A stretch of DNA of 64,000 nucleotides from Ardenticatenales bacterium (GTDB lineage: Bacteria; Chloroflexota; Anaerolineae; Promineifilales; Promineifilaceae). The notes beneath the pieces were generated by a model. The model saw only the letters and a program-made list of their open reading frames with translations, searched no databases and was not told the origin of the DNA. A program made the translations under genes and the position numbers. Below are positions 8,186 through 16,731 of this stretch, piece after piece (the first letter of the stretch is position 1; each line of letters begins with the position of its first letter). Location of the stretch: assembly GCA_020634575.1 (NCBI GenBank), contig JACKBM010000034.1, positions 7,684 through 71,683 of the forward strand, read 5' to 3'.

Positions 8186-8815
8186 CTAATGAGGCCGTTG
8201 GTGCAGTGCGACCAGGTAATTGGCGCCGGGCTGCCAGGGAGCCTGTTCCCAGGTTGACCAGCTCGCCAGGGGCTGCAAACCCGCTGCGGCAGTCAGCTCG
8301 GTGTAGGCGCTCTGCGCCCGAGCCGTCCAATCGGTCGGTGTCAGTTCAAAGGCCGCCAGCAGCAGCCCGCCGGGTTTGAGATGGCTGGCCATGTTGGCCA
8401 AAACGGCTGCCTCGGTATTTGGGGTCAGATAGATCATCACGTTGCCGGCCATCAGGATGAGATCAAAACGGTTGTTCAGGGTTACTGTGACCAGGTCAGC
8501 GTTCAGCCAGCGCAGCTCCGGAGCCTTTTGCCGGGCCTGAGCCAGCATGACCTCATCCAGATCGACGCCTACGGTCTGGCAGCCGCGGCGGGCCAGTTCG
8601 ATGGCGATCCGGCCGGTCCCACAGCCGGCGTCAAGCACATGCGGCTTTCTGGCGTCTCTCCGGCCGTATTCGGCCAGCAACGCCATCACCAGGTTTGCCT
8701 CACCATGAATGTCGATGCCGCTTTGGGCCCGCTTTTCATAGGGTGCATCATATTCCGCCCCGGTTCGGGTCCGGGTCGCCAGCCAGGGATTTGGATCGTC
8801 TGTTGCTCTCTTCAT
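8186..8815 (-). CDS. Class I SAM-dependent methyltransferase
   Basis: 209 residues from ATG 8815. The SAM-binding motif I VLDAGCGTGRIAIELA (around residues 57-72) is followed by GVDLDEVMLAQAR (motif II acidic residue) and by FDLILMAGNVMIYL, giving a standard Rossmann methyltransferase. The C-terminal part lacks a recognisable substrate domain. It is convergent with the thiolase gene, with only 8 bp between stops. The substrate is unknown; small-molecule or lipid methylation is typical of such short members. Confidence 0.75.
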   Translation of the reverse strand: MKRATDDPNPWLATRTRTGAEYDAPYEKRAQSGIDIHGEANLVMALLAEYGRRDARKPHVLDAGCGTGRIAIELARRGCQTVGVDLDEVMLAQARQKAPELRWLNADLVTVTLNNRFDLILMAGNVMIYLTPNTEAAVLANMASHLKPGGLLLAAFELTPTDWTARAQSAYTELTAAAGLQPLASWSTWEQAPWQPGANYLVALHQRPH

Positions 8816-8879
8816 AACCCCGTATCTTGACTTATTCCCGAAAAAAGACAACCTGCCTATGCCGGTGGGGTGTAGTAAA

Positions 8880-9012
8880 AACCCGTTAACCGCGTCGTCA
8901 TTCCTGCGCACGCAGGAATCCACGTGCTTATCGTCGCGTTGCATTTGCGTTGGGCGCGGATTAAGTTGTGGATCCCCGCCGGAGTTTGCCCCGGTTGGGG
9001 CGGGGATGACGA
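8880..9012. repeat. Intergenic repeat-rich segment
   Basis: The 239-bp gap between two minus-strand methyltransferase genes contains an imperfect palindrome (CATTCCTGCG...CGCAGGAATCC) and, 80 bp on, a GGATCCCCGCC/GGCGGGGATGAC inverted pair. These are typical dispersed intergenic repeats. No reading frame with coding character is seen. Confidence 0.5.
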
Positions 9013-9054
9013 CACTAGAAAAGTATTAACGAATACGAGCTGCTTAACGAGTTT

Positions 9055-9864
9055 TTACTGCTCCCAGGCCGGTGCGGGCGCTGTAGCGCGCAGCAGCCGG
9101 TAGCACAACAATTCCTGCCTATACAGATATTCCTGGGCCAGGCCGGCGGTGAAGATGCCGGCAGCACTGGTCTGGTGGCGGCCAAGCAGGCGCCAGAGAG
9201 TCCGGATAAGCCAACCGGGCCAGAGGCGGGCGCGGACGTAGGGGGTGAAATCCTGTTCTTCGGCCAGTTGTAGTCCGGCAGCCTTCAGGGCGCTATGGAT
9301 CTCGGCCAGCGTAGCCAGCCGCGGGATATGCCAGCTCTGGCAAAGGATCTGGGCTTCACGGCGTTCGCTCAGGTCTCTCAGGGCGCTGTCCTCCAGGAGG
9401 ACCAATTGCCCGCTTGGACTCAGGTAGTGAGCCAGGTGGGCGATAGTCGCGGCGGGCTCAGGGCTGTGGACCAGCGCTTCCAGGCAGATGATCAGGTCAA
9501 ATTGCCCATCGATGGGCTCGTCATAGCTCTGGAGCTGGAACTGGCAGCGGTCGGCAAGACCGCGACGCGCGGCTTCAGCCTGGGCCAGGGCTAGCTGGCG
9601 TTCGCTCAGGGTCAGGCCAACACCCGTGCGTCCCTCAGCCAGCAAGGCAAAAAGTGTCCCGCCCACGCCACAGCCGGCGTCGAGGATGCGGGCGTCAGCC
9701 GGGAGATCGAGGTGGCGGGCGAGCCAGTCGTTGCTATCCGCCAGGCCCCATCCAACCGGAAAACGGAGCCGCTTGTGGACAGCGTAATTCGCCGCGGCCA
9801 CACGCTCAACTTCCGAGCCTAATAGCCGGTCATAAAGCTGGCCGACGGCGCGTTCGTGGCTCAT
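9055..9864 (-). CDS. SAM-dependent methyltransferase, last gene of lipid-type operon
   Basis: The start ATG 9864 overlaps the stop of the preceding gene (ATGA), giving 269 residues. Motif I is ILDAGCGVGGTLFALL, followed by GVGLTLSERQLALAQ and FDLIICLEALVHS, the pattern of the cyclopropane/sterol/phosphobase methyltransferase group. A basic C-terminal region (ARLWPGWLIRTLWRLLGRH) could contact membranes. It is translationally coupled to another methyltransferase and lies in an operon with a CDP-alcohol phosphatidyltransferase, so headgroup or polyprenyl/lipid methylation is a reasonable inference. The substrate is not proved. Confidence 0.72.
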   Translation of the reverse strand: MSHERAVGQLYDRLLGSEVERVAAANYAVHKRLRFPVGWGLADSNDWLARHLDLPADARILDAGCGVGGTLFALLAEGRTGVGLTLSERQLALAQAEAARRGLADRCQFQLQSYDEPIDGQFDLIICLEALVHSPEPAATIAHLAHYLSPSGQLVLLEDSALRDLSERREAQILCQSWHIPRLATLAEIHSALKAAGLQLAEEQDFTPYVRARLWPGWLIRTLWRLLGRHQTSAAGIFTAGLAQEYLYRQELLCYRLLRATAPAPAWEQ

Positions 9865-10577
9865 GCTGGCCGCTTGTGCAGGAGGAAGATGAACTCGTAT
9901 GCCCCACGCAGCGGCTTGAGGCCGTGGCGGAGGCGCAGCGGGTCCGGCGTGTGCAGCCCCAGGCTGAGGAACTGGCCCCAGCGGACAAAAGGCCATTGAT
10001 CCGGCAACACCTGGTCAACCACAAAGCCATTCCCCTCAAAAATCGCCGTCCAGGCTGCCAGCGAGTTGGCCCCTTGATGGCCGGCCTTGTTGCGCAGCCC
10101 CAACTTCTCCATCAGGAGCTTCCAGCTAAAGGTCTCGCTGTTGCGCACGAGGAAGCAGCAGCGGCCATTTGGCTGGCAAACCCGGTGGATTTCGCGCAGG
10201 ACCGCCTCCAGGTCGAGCATCCGTTCCAGGGAGCCGAGACAGGTGATGGCCGCCATGGCGCCATCGGCAAAGGGCAGCGCCTGGGCGTTGGCCTGACGGG
10301 TGTCGGCGGCAGGTACATAATCGCGGGCCATGGCGATCGCCTGGTCGGAGATGTCGATGCCGTGGGCGACACAGCCGGCGTCCAGCGCCTGGCGCAGCAT
10401 CAGGCCGGGGCCGCAGGCGACGTCGAGGAACGGTTCACCGGGCTGGAGGGCCAGCAGTTTGGCGTAAATGGCGTAAGCAGCCAGCGGGCGCAGATAGCCA
10501 AAACCTTCACGCTGATAGGTCTGGTTGAACCAGTTTTTGATGCCGGTTTGTTCGTCGGGCAGAGCAGTCATAGTCAT
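9861..10577 (-). CDS. SAM-dependent methyltransferase (UbiE/type-11 like)
   Basis: 238 residues; motif I FLDVACGPGLMLRQAL and the post-motif QALPFADGAMAAITCLGSLERM are typical of methyltransferase type 11. The C-terminal FSLGLHTPDPLR and LRGAYEFIFLLHKR segments resemble family members acting on lipid or glycan intermediates. It starts 3 bp after the stop of the upstream membrane methyltransferase and overlaps the downstream methyltransferase, indicating a single transcript. The substrate is unknown. Confidence 0.72.
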   Translation of the reverse strand: MTMTALPDEQTGIKNWFNQTYQREGFGYLRPLAAYAIYAKLLALQPGEPFLDVACGPGLMLRQALDAGCVAHGIDISDQAIAMARDYVPAADTRQANAQALPFADGAMAAITCLGSLERMLDLEAVLREIHRVCQPNGRCCFLVRNSETFSWKLLMEKLGLRNKAGHQGANSLAAWTAIFEGNGFVVDQVLPDQWPFVRWGQFLSLGLHTPDPLRLRHGLKPLRGAYEFIFLLHKRPA

Positions 10578-10580
10578 GTC

Positions 10581-11216
10581 TCAAAGGTAGCGGCGCGTCG
10601 CCGCCAGGAACTGTTCGTAGCGCCGGCCGAAGCGCCAGCGCAGGAAATCTTCTTCCAGCAGGACGCGAAAATGCATGTTGGCCAGAAAAAGCAGGAAGCC
10701 CAGCCCCATTTCCAGGCTGGGATAGAGCAGCCAGAGACCAACAAAGGTGAAATACATGCCCAGCAGGATCGGGTTGCGGCTCAGGGCAAAGAGGCCGCGG
10801 GTCTGCAAATCGAACTGATTGGCTGCCAGGCCATCATCGTGGTGCAGGCGCCAGGCGGCGCTCAGGCCAACGAAGCGGCCCAGGGCAGCCAGGAGGCAGC
10901 CGGGGACGATGAGGACGAGGGAACCGGCCGGTCCCACTCCATGCAGCCCATCACTCAGTCTGGGCCAGACCGCCTGCAACAGCGGCAGCAGGTAGATTAG
11001 CACCACCGCCGCCGTCGGCAGCAGCAAACCAACCAGCTTCAGCACCATGGGCCAGCGCCGCACTCTCAGCAGCAGCGAATCCCCATTCAGCTCATCGTCG
11101 GTAAAAAAAAGCTGATAGGTCGAGGCGATGCTGGGCACCGGTATCCCGACCAGTTCATAGAGCAGGGAAAGGTAGATGACAAGCGTAAAAAGGCGGACAA
11201 AGAGTTCCACGATCAA
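10581..11216 (-). CDS. PEMT/ICMT-like integral membrane methyltransferase
   Basis: A 211-residue membrane protein with four to five hydrophobic helices. The C-terminal half holds the isoprenylcysteine/phospholipid methyltransferase signature: RNPILLGMYF, where Arg-Asn-Pro is the conserved SAM-site element, followed by EEDFLRWRFGRRYEQFLAATRRYL, matching the 'E..L...fG..Y..Y...v.r.' tail. Its start overlaps the CDP-alcohol phosphatidyltransferase stop (ATGA), so it probably modifies that enzyme's lipid product or a related one. Members of this family methylate phosphatidylethanolamine, prenylated cysteine or other membrane substrates. Confidence 0.72.
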   Translation of the reverse strand: MIVELFVRLFTLVIYLSLLYELVGIPVPSIASTYQLFFTDDELNGDSLLLRVRRWPMVLKLVGLLLPTAAVVLIYLLPLLQAVWPRLSDGLHGVGPAGSLVLIVPGCLLAALGRFVGLSAAWRLHHDDGLAANQFDLQTRGLFALSRNPILLGMYFTFVGLWLLYPSLEMGLGFLLFLANMHFRVLLEEDFLRWRFGRRYEQFLAATRRYL

Positions 11217-11902
11217 CCCGGTTGCAGGACAGTGTAGCTAAAAGTGTAGGCAAACGAGAAGATCAGGCAAACGACCGCTACCGCCAGGTAGGGCGTGTAG
11301 AACCAGGCCGGGGTCACGTAGGGGATCAGGAGCGCGCTCATCACCAGGGTGGCCACCAGCCGGGCGACAAGGACGCGCGGCTCTTTTTTGTGCTGGCTGC
11401 GTAGCAGAACCAGCCCCACCGTGCTGGCGTAACGTAACATCCCCAGGGCGACCACCCAGAGGCCGGCATAGCCATCCAGGTACAGGATCAGCGAAAAGAG
11501 ACAGATAAAAAAAGCGTCCGTCTCCATATCCAGGTAGGCGCCAACCTTGGATTCGGTCTGGTAGCGCTGGGCGAGGTAGCCATCAACCTTGTCAAAAATC
11601 AGGACTGTCAGGCCAATCAGACCAACGGTAAATGAGTTCAGCCAGGGGAAGAGCAGCCCAGTCAGGCAAACCGTGATAATGCGAGCGGTGGTGACGCTAT
11701 TGGCGGGGATTTTCTGGAAAGGGATGGGACCGGCCGGTGTCTCCACCAGCTGATGGCGCCAGATATACCAGCTAAAGGAAAAAAGACCGACCAGGGCCAG
11801 CGGCACAAGCTGTTTTGTAGCCAGGGTCACCCCAAGGGCAGCCAGAACGGCAAAGGCGTGGTGGCGCGCCCAATCCTGAACAGTCGACGATTGCGAAGGC
11901 AT
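11213..11902 (-). CDS. CDP-alcohol phosphatidyltransferase
   Basis: Transfers a phosphoalcohol from a CDP-activated donor at the membrane. The catalytic motif reads DGYLAQ-x8-G-x3-D-x3-D (DGYLAQ, then GAYLDMETD), where the usual Arg of the DGxxAR motif is Gln followed by Arg. About six hydrophobic helices surround it. I place the start at Met 11902 (229 residues); an upstream in-frame ATG at 11974 is possible, but neither has a clear ribosome binding site. It is the first gene of a four-gene operon with three methyltransferases and is divergent from an LTA-synthase-like gene, suggesting unusual phospholipid or headgroup synthesis. Confidence 0.75.
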   Translation of the reverse strand: MPSQSSTVQDWARHHAFAVLAALGVTLATKQLVPLALVGLFSFSWYIWRHQLVETPAGPIPFQKIPANSVTTARIITVCLTGLLFPWLNSFTVGLIGLTVLIFDKVDGYLAQRYQTESKVGAYLDMETDAFFICLFSLILYLDGYAGLWVVALGMLRYASTVGLVLLRSQHKKEPRVLVARLVATLVMSALLIPYVTPAWFYTPYLAVAVVCLIFSFAYTFSYTVLQPG

Positions 11903-12027
11903 AAGTGAAAATAGTAACAAAAGGGTGAGCGGCCGGCATTCACAGCTCACCCAGCAACGAAAAATCGCAAACAATGCCGTATTTATAACAGGCAGCGCGA
12001 CGTGCTGTCGACTAAAATCAACAGGTT

Positions 12028-13857
12028 ATGACCGCTGTCTCTAATCAGATCAATACCGGCCCTGCCGACACTCGTACCCCGCCCCGCTGGCTCGCCCGCC
12101 GGCCAAATCTCGTCTTCTGGGGCATCTTTGTCCTACTCAACTTGCTCCTTTTCCTGCCCAGCTACTACACCTACCGCTTTGAAGTAACGTTTTGGCCCAG
12201 CTTCCGGGGCGAAACTGGCGACAATTCCCTGCGCTGGTACCTGATCAAATATGCCGTCATCCGCAACAATGCCGATATCTTTCGCCTCTCGCTGGAATGG
12301 CTCTGGCTGATCTCGGCCTGGGTTTTTCTACCAGGCTTGCGGCGCGGCTGGTTGCGCTGGCTCGTGACGATTCTTTACTTTTTGGGCTTTGTCTACAACA
12401 TTTACGACGCCATCATTTTTGGTATCTACAACGAATATCCCAATTTGTATGACGATGCGTTGTTGTTGATAAGCGGCATCGAAGGGCTGACCCGCCATAT
12501 CGGCATCCCCTTCTACGTCTACCTGATTATTCCGCTGGCGATTGGCGCCTTTTTTCTGCTTTGTGCCTGGCTGATTCGGCAATTGCTGGCGGCCGCGCAC
12601 AAGGAGCAACTCCATTGGCTGTCGCGGGCGGCGCTTTTGCTGCTGCTACTTTATTCCGCCGCCATGGTCTTCCGTTACGCCGAATTTCTGGATCATCCAC
12701 GCATCGTGGCCAGCTCGATTGGCGCCAAGCTGAACCGGAATTTACGCCAATCGTACAGCACCTACCAGAATCAGCAGCTCTTATTGCAGGCGCGTGAGCA
12801 TCTGCCAGAAGCGTACGATTACAGCGACTTTGCCCTGCAGGAAAAGCCGGATATTTATCTGATTTTTGTGGAATCGTACGGCGATGCCATTTATCAGTTT
12901 GATACTTTGCTGGCTGATTACCTGGCGGAAACGGCCCGGCTGGAGAGCGAGTTGAATGGCGATGGCTGGCAGGTCAGCACCATCCGCAGCGAGGCGCCGA
13001 TCCGGGGCGGCAAATCCTGGCTCTCGTATACCTCAGTGCTTTTCGGCCTGCGGGTGGATGATGAAGCTCAGTATGACGTGATGCTCAATAGCTTTGCTGA
13101 CGCCCATTACCCCCACCTGCTGCAATACCTGCAGACGCAGGGCTATGACACCCAGCGCATCACGCCGCTGGAGATGGCGGAGCAGGACCGGCCAAAATGG
13201 GAACAAACCGGCCGGTTCCTCGGCTTCGACCACTGGATTTTCCTGAACGACATGGGCGAATTTAATGGCCGGACCTACGGCTGGGGCCCCTCGCCGCCCG
13301 ACCAATACACCATCTCCTACATGCGCGATGTGACGGAGGCGGACCGGCCGGATACGCCTCACCTTTACTTCTACATCACCCACAACTCCCACCTGCCCTG
13401 GGTGGAACCGCCAACGGTGGTCGACGATTGGCATACCCTGGCCGACGTTCCGCCCCAGGCGCCAACGGGCTACGATCCCTATCACGAAACCAAGGAAGCG
13501 TATCTGCAATCTATCTTCTACCAACTGGAGATGGTGACGCAAATCATCCGCACCGGGGCGCCCGACGCGCTTTACGTCATCGTGGGCGACCATCAGCCGC
13601 CTCTGCGTGCCTTTGCCGATTACGACGGCCCGGCTACGCCGATGCACATCATCAGCCAGGATGAAGGGCTGCATGAGCTGCTAACAGTGTATGGCTATGC
13701 GAATGGGTTTCCGCTGGGTGAGGCGACCATCAAGCATGAAGGGTTCTATTCGCTCTTCATGCAGCTGCTTTTGCGACGCTTTGGAGGATATGGCGTGGCT
13801 GAGCTGCCGCCGATCCGGCCGGATGGCGTTGATCTCCAGCAACTTGTCGAACCATAG
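12028..13857 (+). CDS. Membrane sulfatase-fold protein (LTA synthase/phosphoethanolamine transferase-like)
   Basis: 609 residues. About five transmembrane helices occupy residues 28-215, followed by an extracytoplasmic alkaline-phosphatase-superfamily domain beginning KPDIYLIFVESYGDAIY (around 275). The likely nucleophile lies in RGGKSWLSYTS, a further metal-site element in THNSHLPW, and the C-terminal metal ligands in VIVGDHQPP, similar to VGDH/YGDH in LTA synthases. It may move a phospho-headgroup from a lipid to a surface molecule. The divergent operon begins with a CDP-alcohol phosphatidyltransferase, which could supply the donor lipid. The exact donor and acceptor cannot be read from sequence. 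Confidence 0.7.
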   Translation: MTAVSNQINTGPADTRTPPRWLARRPNLVFWGIFVLLNLLLFLPSYYTYRFEVTFWPSFRGETGDNSLRWYLIKYAVIRNNADIFRLSLEWLWLISAWVFLPGLRRGWLRWLVTILYFLGFVYNIYDAIIFGIYNEYPNLYDDALLLISGIEGLTRHIGIPFYVYLIIPLAIGAFFLLCAWLIRQLLAAAHKEQLHWLSRAALLLLLLYSAAMVFRYAEFLDHPRIVASSIGAKLNRNLRQSYSTYQNQQLLLQAREHLPEAYDYSDFALQEKPDIYLIFVESYGDAIYQFDTLLADYLAETARLESELNGDGWQVSTIRSEAPIRGGKSWLSYTSVLFGLRVDDEAQYDVMLNSFADAHYPHLLQYLQTQGYDTQRITPLEMAEQDRPKWEQTGRFLGFDHWIFLNDMGEFNGRTYGWGPSPPDQYTISYMRDVTEADRPDTPHLYFYITHNSHLPWVEPPTVVDDWHTLADVPPQAPTGYDPYHETKEAYLQSIFYQLEMVTQIIRTGAPDALYVIVGDHQPPLRAFADYDGPATPMHIISQDEGLHELLTVYGYANGFPLGEATIKHEGFYSLFMQLLLRRFGGYGVAELPPIRPDGVDLQQLVEP

Positions 13858-13869
13858 GCAAATTGGGCA

Positions 13870-13890
13870 GGTCATCAAACAGAGATGACC
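13870..13890. terminator. Hairpin between convergent genes
   Basis: GGTCATC (13870-13876) and GATGACC (13884-13890) are perfect reverse complements around a 7-base loop, placed 13 bp after the sulfatase-fold gene and before the convergent MinD-like gene. There is no T run, so termination is plausible but not certain. Confidence 0.45.
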
Positions 13891-13940
13891 CAAAGAGGAA
13901 TAGGATCCCCGATGGCTTTGGTCTCCGCGTCTGCCCCTGC

Positions 13941-14720
13941 CTAGCCCCGTTGTGGCTGTGGCTTGCCCTGCAACAGGCGCGTGGCCAGTTGCCGATAAGA
14001 GACTGCCACCTGGTTGTCCGGATAATGCAGTGAGAAGATCCCGGAACTGGCCAGAGCCATCATCTCGTCCGAGTGCGGTAGCACAGCAGCCACTTCGCAG
14101 GCATAGGTGTCGCGCACTTTGTCGCGGACGGCATCCAGATCATAGCTGGTCGGCGCCTTGTTCACCAGCAGCACCAGGTCCGGTACGCCCAGCTTGCGGG
14201 CAATATCGACGGTCACGCCGGTGCCCTGGTAATCCTGCTGGTCCGGCCGCAGAATAATCACCAGCGCGTCTGAAATGGCGATGGAGAGCAGCGTTTCCTC
14301 GTTCAGGCCGGGATGGGTATCAATCACCAGCACATCCAGCTCGAGGGCGTCAATCAAATCTTCAATGCCATCGTTGAGGACGCTGACATCATAGCCTTCG
14401 CGCAGAATGCGGGCGATCTCGCCGGCCCGAATGCTGGAAGGTATCAGGAAAACCTGGCCACTAACCGCCGCGCCCAGGTTGGCTGAGACATCATAGGCGC
14501 ATTGCTCGATGGCACAATTGCCCCACAGGTAATCGTTTAGCGAATATTTCATGTCCTGCTCGTCAAAGCCAAACAGCACATGGATACCCGGCGACTGGAT
14601 GTCCGTATCAATCACACCAACCCGCAGCCCCTGGGTCGCCATAATGGTGCTGAGGTTGGCTGAGGTATTGGATTTGCCAGTTCCACCACGAAAAGAATGG
14701 ATGGAGATAATCTTGGACAT
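13941..14720 (-). CDS. MinD/ParA-family P-loop ATPase
   Basis: 259 residues starting MSKIISIHSFRGGTGKS at ATG 14720. The deviant Walker A motif FRGGTGKSNTSANL (residues 9-22), the GVIDTDIQSPG switch I region and LVIDTHPGLNEETL (Walker B-like) place it in the MinD/ParA/Mrp class of dimeric, surface-positioning ATPases. It lacks an obvious C-terminal amphipathic helix. It lies downstream of a HAMP-sensor operon on the same strand, separated by about 120 bp. Possible roles include positioning of surface structures or the injection system; this is inference from location only. Confidence 0.72.
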   Translation of the reverse strand: MSKIISIHSFRGGTGKSNTSANLSTIMATQGLRVGVIDTDIQSPGIHVLFGFDEQDMKYSLNDYLWGNCAIEQCAYDVSANLGAAVSGQVFLIPSSIRAGEIARILREGYDVSVLNDGIEDLIDALELDVLVIDTHPGLNEETLLSIAISDALVIILRPDQQDYQGTGVTVDIARKLGVPDLVLLVNKAPTSYDLDAVRDKVRDTYACEVAAVLPHSDEMMALASSGIFSLHYPDNQVAVSYRQLATRLLQGKPQPQRG

Positions 14721-14840
14721 AGTGCGCCCTCTTGGTTTGTGCACAGCTGTGCGTGGTACCTAAAAATCTAACAGATGGCCTGCTGCTCCACTAAGGGAAA
14801 TCAGTACTAGGCGCGACGGCAATAGTCCTGCTTGCCGCCC

Positions 14841-15884
14841 TTAATCTGCCGCCGTCGGCAACGAATCGCTGCCGCCCGCCAGCTCGGCCTGCTTGCGCCG
14901 GCGTTGCAGGCGCATTTCCCGCGCCTTCTCCTGCAACTCGGCAAAGATGTCTGAATCGACGATCTCCATCACTTCCTGGTGCCGTCTGGCCTCGTCGATG
15001 ACGATCTTCAATTCCTGCACCTGCTCGCGCAATTTACGCTCACGCTGGCTAACTTTGTCGACCATCAAAGCGAACACATCGGCCAGCTTGCTGATCTCGT
15101 CCGGGAATCGGGTAGACGCCAGGCCATTGAGATTGGCCTCGTAGTCACCATCAGCGATCAGACCGGCTGCTTCGGTGAGGCGCAGAATGGGCCGGGTCAT
15201 GGCCAGCGAGACCAGGAAGACCAGGCCAAACAGGCTGACGTAGGTGATGGTAAAGGCCAGCGCCATCCGGTCCAGAATTGCTTCCTGCACCTGGTTGACA
15301 TAGGCCGCGCTAAAATCAATGCCCAGACCGCCAACAACTTCGCCGGCCGCATTGGTGATCCCGGCATAACCGGAAATGCCCCAGTTCCCGAAGGAATCTT
15401 CATAGGGCTCGTCATAAATGCTCGGGGTTTCCAATCCTTTCAGCATGGTGCGATCCGGCCGGACCGTCCACGGCTCCAGGAAGGTCGCCCCGGCCCGCGG
15501 CTCAAACAGCGCCCCTACACTGCCCACAAACAAGACCTGATCAGGCTCATCGGTGGTCACATAGGAATAAGCCAGGGCCCGCGGCTCAATGTCGTAGATG
15601 GTGCCGAGCCAGTCCACATGGGTCCAGTAGCGGGGATCGTCTGTGTAACCATCTTCGCCGGCCACACCTTCTGCAGCCAGAGCAGCAAATTCGTCGCCGT
15701 CAACGCCCGCCGCCGCGGCCACCAGGGTGTCCATCAGATCCTGTTGCACCCGGTCCATCGCCATACTGGTGGCAAATTGAAAGAACCAGAAATAGGCCAG
15801 GCCGAAGACGACCGTAAAGATGAGCGTAAAACCTGCCAGTAATTTCCAGCGCAAGCTGAGCTGGCGACGTTTGGGTTGCATCAT
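14841..15884 (-). CDS. Membrane sensor with dCache-like outer domain and HAMP, no output kinase
   Basis: 347 residues from ATG 15884, with AGGAG upstream. TM1 is at about residues 12-35. A periplasmic domain of about 170 residues includes DEPDQVLFVGSVG and GYAGITNAAGEVVGGLGIDFSA (PAS/Cache-like core). TM2 is near 205-230, followed by a HAMP domain (TRPILRLTEAAGLIADGDY) and a coiled-coil tail (SQRERKLREQVQELKIVIDEARRHQEV). No histidine kinase, GGDEF or methyl-accepting domain follows, so it may signal through a partner protein. The start overlaps the stop of the upstream GNAT-like gene (ATGATG), showing translational coupling. Confidence 0.68.
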   Translation of the reverse strand: MMQPKRRQLSLRWKLLAGFTLIFTVVFGLAYFWFFQFATSMAMDRVQQDLMDTLVAAAAGVDGDEFAALAAEGVAGEDGYTDDPRYWTHVDWLGTIYDIEPRALAYSYVTTDEPDQVLFVGSVGALFEPRAGATFLEPWTVRPDRTMLKGLETPSIYDEPYEDSFGNWGISGYAGITNAAGEVVGGLGIDFSAAYVNQVQEAILDRMALAFTITYVSLFGLVFLVSLAMTRPILRLTEAAGLIADGDYEANLNGLASTRFPDEISKLADVFALMVDKVSQRERKLREQVQELKIVIDEARRHQEVMEIVDSDIFAELQEKAREMRLQRRRKQAELAGGSDSLPTAAD

Positions 15885-16699
15885 AAGGTTACTCCTGCAT
15901 AGCCGCGGTCGGCCTGCTTCAGCATGGGGTTCACGACTGGTAGGGCAATTGAGGCCAGCGCCTCGGTCACAGCCCAATGATCGGTCGGTAGGCCATAATG
16001 GTCACAAAGAAAAGCGGTCACGAGATTGCGGATCCCGCCATCTGTCAGCAGTTCAGCAGCTGGCCTCTGCGGGAATATCGCCAGCTCCATTGGATGGAAG
16101 TCCAGCCGTTCCCAGCCGACATCCTCCTGGGGCCTGTCGGCCCGGATCAGGCCCGGTGGTTCAAAATAGCAGACCGGAATCTCGACGGCGCCATACTCCT
16201 GGTAGCGAGCAAAAAGATGCTGACGCCGCCGCTGTTCGACGGGGTCGCTGGTGGCTGCCGGGCTCTCGACCTCAACCAGGAGACCGGCCGGTTCCGGCGC
16301 GCCCGCGTGGCCGGCGTCGCTGGCCAGTTGCTGCTGCGCCAGGTAAACCAGAATCTCACTCAGCCGGCTAAATGAGCCAAAATTGAAGCGACGCAGACGC
16401 GGCAGAATGGCCAGGTTGTGGCCCAGGCCGACGTTGTGGCGCTGGCTGTAGGTGAAGTTAATGAGGCCGGCCGGTTCGTCGTCAATCTCGACCAGCCATT
16501 GATGGGGCCGCTTGAACAGACATTCCGTCTCGTCGCCAGCAGCAATCGCCCGCAAGCGCCCGACAAAGTGACTGTACTGCGGGAAAAGCTGATTAAAAAG
16601 CGTCTCCATCTCCGCCAGCTTAAAACCAGCCGCGCCCGCCAGTTCAAAAACGCGCATGGTTCCCTGATTGGTCTGGGCAGCAAAAATGTGGTTGTTCAT
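15881..16699 (-). CDS. GNAT-like acetyltransferase-type protein
   Basis: 272 residues from ATG 16699, which has an AGGAG site. The central stretch WLVEIDDEPAGLINFTYSQRHNVGLGHNLAIL and the following helix resemble the beta4/beta5 and acetyl-CoA region of the GNAT fold, but the classic Q/RxxGxG/A loop is degenerate. The second half contains VEVESPAATSDPVEQRRRQHLFARYQEYGAVEIPVCYFEPP, as in some uncharacterised GNAT proteins of bacteria. It is the middle gene of a three-gene operon between a carrier-like membrane protein and a HAMP sensor. The substrate is unknown and the family assignment is moderate. Confidence 0.5.
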   Translation of the reverse strand: MNNHIFAAQTNQGTMRVFELAGAAGFKLAEMETLFNQLFPQYSHFVGRLRAIAAGDETECLFKRPHQWLVEIDDEPAGLINFTYSQRHNVGLGHNLAILPRLRRFNFGSFSRLSEILVYLAQQQLASDAGHAGAPEPAGLLVEVESPAATSDPVEQRRRQHLFARYQEYGAVEIPVCYFEPPGLIRADRPQEDVGWERLDFHPMELAIFPQRPAAELLTDGGIRNLVTAFLCDHYGLPTDHWAVTEALASIALPVVNPMLKQADRGYAGVTL

Positions 16700-16731
16700 C
16701 GTTCTCTCCTGATCCCGGTTTCCTTGTTTCT

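Noticed and set aside
9654..11000. A 448-codon plus-strand frame across the methyltransferase genes
   Set aside because: It is antisense to three genes with clear SAM-binding and membrane motifs, and its own translation is low-complexity Gln/Ala/Arg sequence.
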